Source: Petrachloros mirabilis ULC683
GTDB lineage: Bacteria; Cyanobacteriota; Cyanobacteriia; Thermosynechococcales; Thermosynechococcaceae
DNA: 64,000 nucleotides
Assembly (NCBI RefSeq): GCF_009939295.1
Contig: NZ_WVIC01000005.1
Coordinates: 62,001 to 126,000 of the forward strand
Direction: 5' to 3'
The notes beneath the pieces were generated by a model. That model saw only the letters and a program-made list of their open reading frames with translations, ran no database searches and was not told where the DNA came from. The translations under genes were made by a program, and so were the position numbers. Positions 1 to 7,111 of this stretch are shown here, in pieces. Every line of letters starts with the position of its first letter. Positions within the stretch are counted from its first letter, which is position 1.

Positions 1-61
1 GGTTGAATTGGAGTTTGAGAATATCCCCGCGTTCTGGAGTGGTGCCATCGATTTTTACCAA
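1..61 (-). CDS. MazF/PemK-like toxin, N-terminal fragment (cut by window edge)
   Basis: Reading leftward from a TTG at 61, the frame gives (M)VKIDGTTPERGDILKLQFN and runs off the window. The 'P-x-RGDI' segment near the N-terminus is what MazF/PemK-type endoribonucleases carry at the start of their beta-barrel. The reading frame begins 7 bases inside the 3' end of the antitoxin-like gene (stop at 57-55), the usual translational coupling of antitoxin-toxin pairs. Only about 20 codons are visible, so the toxin call rests on this motif and on the neighbour. Whether the gene is intact cannot be judged. Confidence 0.55.
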   Translation of the reverse strand, partial: MVKIDGTTPERGDILKLQFN

Positions 62-297
62 GCTTCGTCTCCTAACGGTTCGCCCCAATCAACTTCACTG
101 TGCTGCTGTTCAGGCTTTGCGTCTTTGAGAAGATCTCGCAGGGTGTATTTAGGGCTGACTGGAGAAAGTACGATTTTGTCCCCTTCAGTGGCAATTTTGA
201 CGATGGAGCCTGCTTTTAGTCCTATCTCTTGAACCATCGCTTGAGGCAGGCGAATGCCGAGAGAGTTACCCCAGAGGGCAATTTTTTGGGTGACCAT
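55..297 (-). CDS. AbrB/MazE-family antitoxin
   Basis: An 80-residue protein. Its first half (QKIALWGNSLGIRLPQAMVQE) is a classic AbrB/MazE swapped-hairpin DNA-binding domain with the W-GNS-GIRLP signature. The acidic C-terminal tail (SEVDWGEPLGDEAW) is the kind of flexible segment that wraps and inhibits a MazF-type toxin. Antitoxins of this fold bind their own promoter, so the region just upstream (about 298-340) is the expected operator. A MazF-like frame starts within its 3' end. The family call is firm; pairing with a working toxin is inferred, because the partner is cut by the window edge. Confidence 0.82.
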   Translation of the reverse strand: MVTQKIALWGNSLGIRLPQAMVQEIGLKAGSIVKIATEGDKIVLSPVSPKYTLRDLLKDAKPEQQHSEVDWGEPLGDEAW

Positions 298-455
298 AGG
301 GCGGTTTTTAGTGTAAAAAGCTCAAACCCGGTAGCCAGTCGTTAAACACTTCCGACGGGAGAAGCCCACATCGTATGCTTGCATTGATATCGGGAATATG
401 TCACATGTTTATACATTAAATATACATCAGAGTTGGTTTAGTTCACACCTGTCGA

Positions 456-2609
456 TCAGCCTTTGACGATGGCTCCAAAGTCACCAAGGATGCGACCATG
501 ATTGCGGAGCAGTCCTAGCAGATTGAGACGATTTTGCCGCAACGTGGGATCGTCCGCCATCACTAGGACACTATCTTCACCGTCGAAGAAGGCGCTGACA
601 AGGGGGGCAATCTCCTGTAGCTGTTTAACTAGGCGGTGATAGTCTCGTTCTGCTTGAGCCGCCTGGGTCTCGGGCAGCAGGTTGACCAGCGCCTCATAGA
701 ACGCCCGTTCGGAGTCTTGTTGCAGGGCTTCTGCTTGAATCGCCTCAGCCGGATCTAGACGGTGGGTGGGCAGATCGCCTTGTCGGGCTAGACGGGTGGC
801 GCGGTTGATGGTTTCATACAAAATGTTGAGGGTGCCGTCGGCACGGAGAGATTGCCAGAAGTGGGCGCGATCGCAGGCATCCACTGCATCTGCCAAAGCT
901 CGCTCAGCTAGTTCTGGGTCATCTTCGCCCAAGACTGCATTCACCAAGTCATAATCAACAGATTGTTCCTCTTGCAAGAGGGTCTGTAGGCGCTGCCGAA
1001 AAAAGTCTTTGAGTTGACCCACAAGCAGATCCAGCTCAGGGGCTTTGGCATAGGTCTGGGTAAAAGATTGAGCCGCTGCCATCAACACCTGAGATAGGTT
1101 CAGGGGCAGTTGGGCATCCCAGAGAATATTGACAATGCCGTTCGCGGCTCGACGTAAACCAAAGGGATCAGATGACCCTGTGGGCAACATTCCCAAGCCA
1201 AAAATACTCACCAGGGTATCGATGCGATCAGCGAGCGCCACCACCTGCCCAACCCGTGTTTGGGGGAGCGCATCATCAGCCCCTCGGGGCAAGTAATGCT
1301 CAAAGATGGCATCGGCCACTTGGGGTGGTTCTCCACTCAAGCGGGCATAGGTTTGTCCCATGCGGCCCTGCAACTCGGGAAACTCACCCACCATTTGGGT
1401 GACCAGATCTGCTTTGCACAGGTAAGCAGCCCGTTGAATCAAGGCTTGGCACTGGGGTTCAATGTGCAACTGTGTGGCAATGCTCTGGGCAATGGTTTGA
1501 ATCCGCTTGGTTTTGGCTAGAACCGAGCCTAAATCGGCCTGAAAAGTCACCGTTTCCAGTTGCGGCACATAGTCGGCCAGGGGTTTAGCCTGATCCGCTT
1601 GGTAAAAGAACTGGCCATCCGCCAACCGTGCCCGAATCACCCGCTCATTCCCAGAGGCAATATTTTGGGACTGGGCTGGATCCCCATTGGATACGGTAAT
1701 AAAGTAGGGCAGCAGTTGCTCGGGCTGATCCCCCTGATAGACAGGGAAGTAGCGCTGATGGCTGATCATCTCTGTAGTGATCACGTCCTGGGGAAGCTGC
1801 AAAAAATCTGTCTCAAAAGAGCCCACCACCGCAGTGGGCCACTCCACTAAGTCAACGACTTCGCTGAGCAGATCATCGGGGATCAGCGCTGTGCCGCCCA
1901 CGGACTTGGCCACCGCCTTGACCTGCTGCACAATCGTGTCTCTGCGAATCGCTGGGTCAACCTGAACAAAAGCAGCCCCTAGGGTGGCCACATAGTCTTG
2001 TGCATGGGTCAGCGCCACGGGCTCAGGATGCAAGACCCGATGGCCCCGAGAGGTGCGATCGCTCCCCATTGGAACCGACCCATTCATCCAGGCTACCGGG
2101 ATCACCTGATCATCCAGTAAGGCCAGCAACCAGCGCACCGGACGAGAAAAGCGCAGGCTGCCGTCCCCCCAACGCATGAACCGCTTACCCTCTAGCCCCC
2201 AAATCCAATCGGGTATTTGCTCAGCCAGCACCACGGAGGTAGGACGCCCCTGAATCAGTTTGCGGACAAACACAAACTCGCCTTTGTCCGTATCTCGCAA
2301 CTCCAGATCAGCGAGTTTTACGCCCTGTTTGCGGGCAAACCCCTCAGCCGCTTTGGTGGGGTGCCCGTCCTTAAAGGCAGCTTGAGACGGGGGGCCTTTT
2401 ACCTCTTCAACCTGATCGGGTTGTTGAGCTAGAAGTCCTTCCACGACCAGGGCTAGACGACGGGGGGTGCCATAGACCTTCACCTGGGTCGGGGTGAGGT
2501 TTAGGGCTTCCAACTGCTCAGGAAGCCGCTGTCGCCACTGTGCGATCGCAGCCGCCACAAAACTAGCCGGTAATTCTTCTGTTCCCACTTCCAGTAAAAA
2601 AGTCGCCAT
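456..2609 (-). CDS. glyS: Glycine--tRNA ligase beta subunit
   Basis: Beta subunit of the heterotetrameric bacterial glycyl-tRNA synthetase, which charges tRNA-Gly in the cytosol. The N-terminus [15 protein letters not shown] and the internal [11 protein letters not shown] (about residue 280) are family signatures, followed by an HD-type region and a C-terminal anticodon-binding-like domain. The length, about 717 residues, is normal for the family. An ATG five codons upstream (2624) is in frame, but the conserved N-terminus begins at MATFLLEVG, so 2609 is chosen. The alpha subunit gene glyQ is not in this window. The downstream 160 bases to the antitoxin carry no gene. Confidence 0.97.
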   Translation of the reverse strand: MATFLLEVGTEELPASFVAAAIAQWRQRLPEQLEALNLTPTQVKVYGTPRRLALVVEGLLAQQPDQVEEVKGPPSQAAFKDGHPTKAAEGFARKQGVKLADLELRDTDKGEFVFVRKLIQGRPTSVVLAEQIPDWIWGLEGKRFMRWGDGSLRFSRPVRWLLALLDDQVIPVAWMNGSVPMGSDRTSRGHRVLHPEPVALTHAQDYVATLGAAFVQVDPAIRRDTIVQQVKAVAKSVGGTALIPDDLLSEVVDLVEWPTAVVGSFETDFLQLPQDVITTEMISHQRYFPVYQGDQPEQLLPYFITVSNGDPAQSQNIASGNERVIRARLADGQFFYQADQAKPLADYVPQLETVTFQADLGSVLAKTKRIQTIAQSIATQLHIEPQCQALIQRAAYLCKADLVTQMVGEFPELQGRMGQTYARLSGEPPQVADAIFEHYLPRGADDALPQTRVGQVVALADRIDTLVSIFGLGMLPTGSSDPFGLRRAANGIVNILWDAQLPLNLSQVLMAAAQSFTQTYAKAPELDLLVGQLKDFFRQRLQTLLQEEQSVDYDLVNAVLGEDDPELAERALADAVDACDRAHFWQSLRADGTLNILYETINRATRLARQGDLPTHRLDPAEAIQAEALQQDSERAFYEALVNLLPETQAAQAERDYHRLVKQLQEIAPLVSAFFDGEDSVLVMADDPTLRQNRLNLLGLLRNHGRILGDFGAIVKG

Positions 2610-2737
2610 CCCCTCTGTATCCATTCAAGTCATCCATTCTGCACCGCCGCCGTAGCAGCGTTCACACTTGATTCAGACTCAGGGGCAAGCCCCAAACCAG
2701 ATCATTCCTGATCTCGACACTGAATCTTGCTCCACTT

Positions 2738-3472
2738 TTAAGTTGTCCAAGCTGGGTGATTCAGAAGCGCATTAAAAGTCTGGACGCCTCGCAGTTGATT
2801 GGAGAGCGGCAAATGCCCCCGAGGCGCACTCAAGTCCCAGGTAAAGCCATCGGGATAGCGCGTCCAGGCTTTGTCAGCTTTCCAGTTGATCTTGGGCCAC
2901 AGGATATCCCAGTTTTTACCCACACTCAACCACAACTGCCGTTGAACCCGGAAGCCAAACTTACCCTCAGAATGTACCGACCACAGGGCATCAATGGTCT
3001 GCAAATCTATTGCCGGAAAGCTTTCAACCTCTGTGAAGTACACCCACTTCCGACGAATGGCTGTGTCTCCGGCCAGTTCGCATAGCTTTTGCAGCGTCAG
3101 TCGGTCGGCCTCTAGAAAATCTTGAGCTGCCAATCGCTGCTGAAGTGGTTCATAGTCAATTCCGGCTTCAGAGCGCAGTGACACCACCCCCTGGGTAAAG
3201 TGGTGCGCCAGAAATGACTGCACCTCAGGACGATCCACCTGCAATAGCAATTCATAGGCTCGACCCTCCACAAAGGTCACGGCAAGTCCTTGCTGCTGCC
3301 GCGATTGCAAAAAGGACTGAATTACCTGCTGTCCCGGCACATCGGCTGCGATCAACTGAGCCAGCGCTTGCAATTGCATCTTTTCAGACCCCGATTCTAA
3401 CTGAGACTGAAGCTGGGTGAGATCGGTAGCCTCTGACGGTAGTTGTGTCGATGTGTTTACAAAGTCTGGCAT
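2738..3472 (-). CDS. gun4: GUN4 tetrapyrrole-binding regulator of Mg-chelatase
   Basis: GUN4 binds protoporphyrin IX and Mg-protoporphyrin and activates Mg-chelatase, the first committed step of chlorophyll synthesis. The protein has the cyanobacterial two-domain form. An N-terminal helical HEAT-like bundle (about residues 1-85) is followed by the GUN4 core with its hallmark stretches GIDYEPLQQ, LCELAG, WVYFTEVESFPAIDL, FGFRVQRQLW and TWDLSAPRGHLPLSNQLRG. The in-frame start at 3517 would add 15 residues of unconserved sequence, so MPDFVN at 3472 is preferred, giving 244 residues. It stands alone between glyS and a divergent DUF1400 gene. Confidence 0.95.
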   Translation of the reverse strand: MPDFVNTSTQLPSEATDLTQLQSQLESGSEKMQLQALAQLIAADVPGQQVIQSFLQSRQQQGLAVTFVEGRAYELLLQVDRPEVQSFLAHHFTQGVVSLRSEAGIDYEPLQQRLAAQDFLEADRLTLQKLCELAGDTAIRRKWVYFTEVESFPAIDLQTIDALWSVHSEGKFGFRVQRQLWLSVGKNWDILWPKINWKADKAWTRYPDGFTWDLSAPRGHLPLSNQLRGVQTFNALLNHPAWTT

Positions 3473-3894
3473 GAAGCCCTCATTGAGTAATGCATCTCCA
3501 TTTGTGAAGCCTAACAAGTTTGAGAGATGACTTGAGCAAGACAGGCAACCCTAGTCAGGAAATCCTGGCGGATTACTCCTCTAATATTCTCACCTGCTGG
3601 GTGCCAATCTCCAACTCCGAGGGGTGGCCTCGTAGTCTTGACTTCAGTTGAAGGCAAGGGGTTCAAGACGGGTGTGTACAGGGGAGTGGGTCAGGAGTGG
3701 GTCAGGGGCAACAGCGGCAGCCAGGGCTTATGCAGGGCGTCTTTATGCACAACTGATTTAGGATTGTGGGATCCTATATCTTTGGAACATTGCTACTTTT
3801 GAGGCAGTCATGAAGAACTCAGTGCGGTGCCTAAGCCTGGAGGCAAGCCTGCCTTGATTGGCACCTAAATTGATTGGCAGCCCAGGAGGCTTTG
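3473..3894. other. Intergenic region between gun4 and the DUF1400 gene
   Basis: About 420 bases with no convincing reading frame. It must hold the divergent promoters of gun4 and the DUF1400 gene. Two direct 11-base copies of GGAGTGGGTCA lie head to tail at 3683-3693 and 3694-3704. The sequence AGGCA-AGCC-TGCCT near 3841-3855 can form a small hairpin. No motif of a known regulator was recognised. Confidence 0.4.
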
Positions 3895-4497
3895 ATGAAA
3901 CTATTTGCACCCTCTCGAACACCCTGGCGTCAGCGGTGGCTCATCCTGGCCTTGGCGACAGTGCTCCCCTTGGGGGGAATGTGGGTTGAGCCTGCGATCG
4001 CAGCCGAACGTCTCATTCTCAAATACGGCCCCTTTCGCCGCTCTATCCCCGTCAGTGACTTACGCTATCTAGCCGATACGGGCCGACCCACCCCAGAGTT
4101 GGCTGCCTACCTGCGACTGGCTAAGCAAGACCCAGACCTATTGCGCCAGCGGCTCACCGAGCCTGTCGCTGCCGATCCGGTACAGTTAGATCGTCTCCTC
4201 AACAGCCCCCTGGGTCATGTTGCCCTAGATGAAGCCAGCCGCATCTTGCATACCCCAGCCAGACAAGCCGATCGGCAGGCGTTGAGAGCCGCTTTAATTT
4301 TGTCCGCCAGCCAAGACCAGGAAATTACGGTTCTCTCAACGCTAGAAAACTATCCCACCCCAGAAGTTGAACTCGATGGCAATCGCATGGTGCAACTGGC
4401 GCGACAGTTCAATCAACTGATGGCCTATCGTCAACGCCTAGATCCATGGGTTGAAAGGCTGATGACCCCCATACGCTCACTTTTGAACATTCGCTAG
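3895..4497 (+). CDS. Exported DUF1400-domain protein
   Basis: A 200-residue protein with a cleavable signal peptide: WLILALATVLPLGGMW followed by an AIA-A cleavage site near residue 30. The mature part (AERLILKYGPFRRSIPVSDL) is the DUF1400 domain, a cyanobacterial module often found fused in front of alpha/beta hydrolases. Here it stands alone with no hydrolase domain. It is probably periplasmic; its function is unknown. The ATG at 3895 is chosen over an upstream in-frame TTG (3874) because CAGGAGG lies 6-12 bases ahead of it. It is followed by a strong hairpin and then gshA. Confidence 0.8.
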   Translation: MKLFAPSRTPWRQRWLILALATVLPLGGMWVEPAIAAERLILKYGPFRRSIPVSDLRYLADTGRPTPELAAYLRLAKQDPDLLRQRLTEPVAADPVQLDRLLNSPLGHVALDEASRILHTPARQADRQALRAALILSASQDQEITVLSTLENYPTPEVELDGNRMVQLARQFNQLMAYRQRLDPWVERLMTPIRSLLNIR

Positions 4498-4522
4498 GAA
4501 CCCCCAGTTTAGACTTGGCATT

Positions 4523-4578
4523 GCCCCAGAGTTGTCCCGATTTCCGCTCTCAGAGTGCAATTGGGGTAACTCTGGGGC
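4523..4578. terminator. Long-stem hairpin after the DUF1400 gene
   Basis: GCCCCAGAGTT (4523-4533) and AACTCTGGGGC (4568-4578) form a perfect 11-bp inverted repeat around a 34-base loop. It starts about 25 bases after the DUF1400 stop codon. There is only a short, weak T stretch on either side (CAATTTTGAG to the right), so it may be a terminator or a processing hairpin between this gene and gshA. Confidence 0.4.
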
Positions 4579-4716
4579 CAATTTTGAGCGACCATGAAAT
4601 TTTTCGGTGAGATTTTTCACAGTACTCTCACCTTGGGGAACTACGATGGATGAAGAACACTGAGATTGTTACGCATCAAATCTGGCTACCCAGCTTCCCC
4701 AGAGAGGATCCCGGTC

Positions 4717-5859
4717 ATGCTTTCCAAAGGCTTTGAAGTTGAACTCTATACTGGCACGGCTCAAGGTCAAATCATTGGATTCTCTGACAAAATTGTGGCC
4801 ACTTTGGAGGGCTATGTCCGAGAACCCGACAGTCGCAATGTCGAGTACACTACGGCTCCTTCCTTTGCTTACGATCCATTGCTGTGCGATTTATTGCGGC
4901 CTCGCTTGCGACTGCGGCAATATCTCAGCCAACTGGGAGATTATACGCTCATTCCTGGCAGCACGCTGTCTCTCGGGGATAGCACCCGCTTTGATCGCTC
5001 TGATCCGAACAACCCCTACCATACCTATATCGAGCAGACCTATGGTTCTAAAGTTGTAACCGCCAGTATTCATATCAATATTGGCATCAGTGATGTTGAG
5101 TTGCTGCTGAGAGCCTGTCGCTTAATACGCCTGGAAGCCCCTTTGTTTTTGGCGTTAAGTGCTTCTTCTCCCTTTCTGGACGCAGAGGCCACGGGCTACC
5201 ACTCCACCCGCTGGGCAGTATTTCCCAAGACCCCTGCCTATGTGCCGTTGTTTCGAGATCATCAGCACTTTGTGGCGTGGACCCAAGAGCAACTGGTCGC
5301 AGGTACGATGCAAAATGTCCGACATCTTTGGAGTGCAGTGCGCCCCAATGGGAACCGCCGTCCCTACAGTCTCAATCGCCTTGAACTCCGCATCTGTGAC
5401 TTGGTGAGCAGCCCGATCCATCTGTTGGCCATTACTGCTCTCCTAGAAGCCCGAATCACCCAACTTCTGGATGATCCAACTTTAGACCCCCTGGTTAGCA
5501 GCATCTTTCGAGAGGATCCAGAGCAACTGGTTGCGATCGCAGATGCCAATGAGCAAGCGGTCGCCCATCACAGCCTAGACGCCACCCTCACCCACTGGCA
5601 AGACGGACGACCCCTCTTGGCTAAAGACTGGGTAGAAGAGCTCTTTACCGAAGTGTGGCCCACTGCTCAACAGCAGGGCTATCGGTGTTTCCTGTCGCCC
5701 CTAGAGCAGATCCTTCAAGATGGCAACGAGGCTCAGCAGTGGCTCCAGCAACACCAGCAAGGAAGACCCATTCCAGCCATTATCGAAGGTGCGATCGCCG
5801 CCATGCTGGCCGAAGAGCTAGAACTCAAAGAAAAGCTCTGTAACCCTGTGGCAGTCTAG
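4717..5859 (+). CDS. gshA: Glutamate--cysteine ligase, cyanobacterial type
   Basis: First step of glutathione synthesis: ATP-dependent joining of glutamate and cysteine. The sequence fits the cyanobacteria-specific glutamate-cysteine ligase family: MLSKGFEVELYTG at the start, REPDSRNVEYTTAPS near residue 40, GSKVVTASIHINIG near 125 and NRLELRICDLV near 235. The length from the chosen start is 380 residues, as expected. A frame-open extension back to 4666 starts at a TTG; the ATG at 4717 sits after AGAGAGGA and begins at the conserved N-terminus. trmL starts 10 bases after the stop, so the two are probably co-transcribed. Confidence 0.93.
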   Translation: MLSKGFEVELYTGTAQGQIIGFSDKIVATLEGYVREPDSRNVEYTTAPSFAYDPLLCDLLRPRLRLRQYLSQLGDYTLIPGSTLSLGDSTRFDRSDPNNPYHTYIEQTYGSKVVTASIHINIGISDVELLLRACRLIRLEAPLFLALSASSPFLDAEATGYHSTRWAVFPKTPAYVPLFRDHQHFVAWTQEQLVAGTMQNVRHLWSAVRPNGNRRPYSLNRLELRICDLVSSPIHLLAITALLEARITQLLDDPTLDPLVSSIFREDPEQLVAIADANEQAVAHHSLDATLTHWQDGRPLLAKDWVEELFTEVWPTAQQQGYRCFLSPLEQILQDGNEAQQWLQQHQQGRPIPAIIEGAIAAMLAEELELKEKLCNPVAV

Positions 5860-5868
5860 GGCACCCCC

Positions 5869-6330
5869 ATGGTTCGGATTGTTTTAGTCTACCCTCAGAT
5901 TCCGCCCAACACAGGTAACGTAGCCCGCACCTGTGCTGCCACCCAAACCGAGCTGCACCTAGTGGAACCCCTAGGCTTTGAGATTACAGATCGCCGTCTC
6001 AAGCGGGCAGGGCTAGACTACTGGCCCTACGTTCAAGTCTATTGTCATGGCTCGTGGGATGCCTTTCAGGCCAGTGCACAACATCAGGGGGGCCGCTGCA
6101 TCGGTTTCAGCACCCGCGGAAGCGTCAATTATCTCAGCTTTCAATTTGAGCCAGACGACTGGCTGCTATTTGGCAGTGAAAGCCAAGGACTCCCCGAAGA
6201 AATTTTAGCCAACTGTAGTGCCACCGTGCATATCCCCATGGTTGAGCCCCAAGTGCGTAGCCTCAACCTCTCCGTTAGCGCCGCTCTCGGGCTGTTTGAA
6301 GCACGCCGCCAGTTGGGATTACTCCGTTAA
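5869..6330 (+). CDS. trmL: tRNA (cytidine(34)-2'-O)-methyltransferase
   Basis: A SPOUT-fold (knotted) methyltransferase that modifies the ribose of the wobble base of tRNA-Leu isoacceptors using S-adenosylmethionine. Features seen are the N-terminal IVLVYPQIPPNTGNVARTC, then LFGSESQGLP (cofactor loop, about residue 104) and the C-terminal PMVEPQVRSLNLSVSAA, which forms the trefoil knot. At 153 residues it is the normal size for TrmL, which lacks extra RNA-binding domains. It follows gshA by 10 bases. Downstream comes repetitive DNA, not a gene. Confidence 0.93.
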   Translation: MVRIVLVYPQIPPNTGNVARTCAATQTELHLVEPLGFEITDRRLKRAGLDYWPYVQVYCHGSWDAFQASAQHQGGRCIGFSTRGSVNYLSFQFEPDDWLLFGSESQGLPEEILANCSATVHIPMVEPQVRSLNLSVSAALGLFEARRQLGLLR

Positions 6331-6398
6331 GTCAGAGCGTTGCTCAAGGTGAGTTTGATAGCGATCACCCGCCCTCAGCAGGTCAACGTTGCCTAGAA

Positions 6399-6552
6399 AC
6401 GTGAGTTCGACGACTTATCCGCCCTCACCCCCTAGCCCCCTCTCCCAACATTGGGAGAGGGGGAACAGAGCAGAAATTCAACGTTTTAGCCCCTCTCCCA
6501 GGATTGGGAGAGGGGTTGGGGTGAGGGCAGACGAGAGCTGTCGAACTCACGT
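6399..6552. mobile_element. MITE of 154 bp with 13-bp terminal inverted repeats and target duplication
   Basis: The ends ACGTGAGTTCGAC (6399-6411) and GTCGAACTCACGT (6540-6552) are perfect inverted repeats. The 5-base direct repeat TAGAA flanks them at 6394-6398 and 6553-6557, as expected for a transposition target duplication. Subterminal GCCCTCACCCC (6421-6431) and GGGGTGAGGGC (6518-6528) extend the symmetry. The interior holds two hairpins made of CCCTCTCCCA/TTGGGAGAGG-type arms. There is no coding capacity, so it must have been moved by a transposase elsewhere in the genome. The transposase family is not identified. Confidence 0.8.
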
Positions 6553-6563
6553 TAGAAGGATCC

Positions 6564-6639
6564 CTGAGTGTCAAAAGTTCATGGAGGATGAATTTTGAGG
6601 ATCTGCAACCCCTCAAAATTTTCCGGACGGAACACTCAG
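6564..6639 (+). repeat. 76-bp dispersed palindromic repeat, copy 1
   Basis: An imperfect palindrome starting CTGAGTG and ending CACTCAG, with a central hairpin built on TTTTGAGG...CCTCAAAA and a conserved tail GACGGAACACT. Related copies lie at 11234-11309 and, reversed, at 45543-45619. This copy is the most diverged in the left half and starts only 7 bases after the target duplication of the neighbouring MITE. Confidence 0.75.
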
Positions 6640-6804
6640 TCAGACCCTTGACCCATATTTTGCCATAGCCACTTTTAAGGAAAATAAATCTCTTGAAGGC
6701 CACTTGAAACCCTTGTGGAGCTTAGGGTTGGCAGAACTCGTTTCAAGAGACTGCTGGATAAATCCGTATTTCTACGGAATAGATCGGTTGCCGACTTGGG
6801 GAAA

Positions 6805-6975
6805 GTTAGGGTAAAGTCGCTCTGTTATAAGGGATCGCTTTTGATCCCCACCCCTAAAAACAACCCACTTTGGGTAGACCCGGGGAAACCGTAACAGATG
6901 ACCGCTCTAAATTTTCGTGGTTGGAGGAAGTCCGTCTCAAATCTGTAATCTACCTCAATCATAGAGATGAAGCTG
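6805..6975 (+). ncRNA. Structured 5' leader; candidate ydaO-yuaA type (c-di-AMP) riboswitch
   Basis: This lies about 140 bases ahead of the LysM/M23 hydrolase gene, within roughly 470 bases of otherwise non-coding DNA. Visible pairings: CTGTTA (6822-6827) with TAACAG (6892-6897), enclosing the hairpin GGGATC-GCTTTT-GATCCC (6831-6848) and CCCA-CTT-TGGG. GACCCGGGGAAACCG (6878-6891) resembles the conserved CCGGGGGA.CC core of the ydaO class. GGAGGAAGTCCG followed by AATCTGTAATCTACCTC (6923-6955) resembles its 3' AATCCGTCAGCTAACCTC element. The class is known upstream of wall-hydrolase genes in cyanobacteria. The P1 closing stem (CGCT with AGCG) is not evident, so this is a candidate, not a proven member. 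Confidence 0.45.
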
Positions 6976-7111
6976 GTTTCGGCACCCCATCGAAGTCAAG
7001 AAAACTTTACATTCTAAAAAGACTTCGATACTCTGTCTTGAGGTAGTTGACTCCTGGATTGGCAATTTAGCATCCAAGCTGTGAGTCACTAGTAACTTTA
7101 GGAGGTCCTCA

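Noticed and set aside
6399-6552. CRISPR-like array from the repeated CCCTCTCCCA units
   Set aside because: Only two inverted, not direct, units are present, with terminal repeats and a target duplication; this is a MITE.
6389-6703. Short open frames across the MITE and the 76-bp repeat
   Set aside because: They run through inverted-repeat DNA and encode low-complexity Pro/Ser or Arg-rich strings; this is repeat DNA, not coding.
6923-6936. GGAGGAAGTCCG as start of an RNase P RNA
   Set aside because: It resembles the 5' GAGGAAAGTCCGGGC of RNase P RNA only over about 10 bases, and the rest of the RNase P core (for example ACAGAAA) is missing; the leader fits a riboswitch-like reading better.
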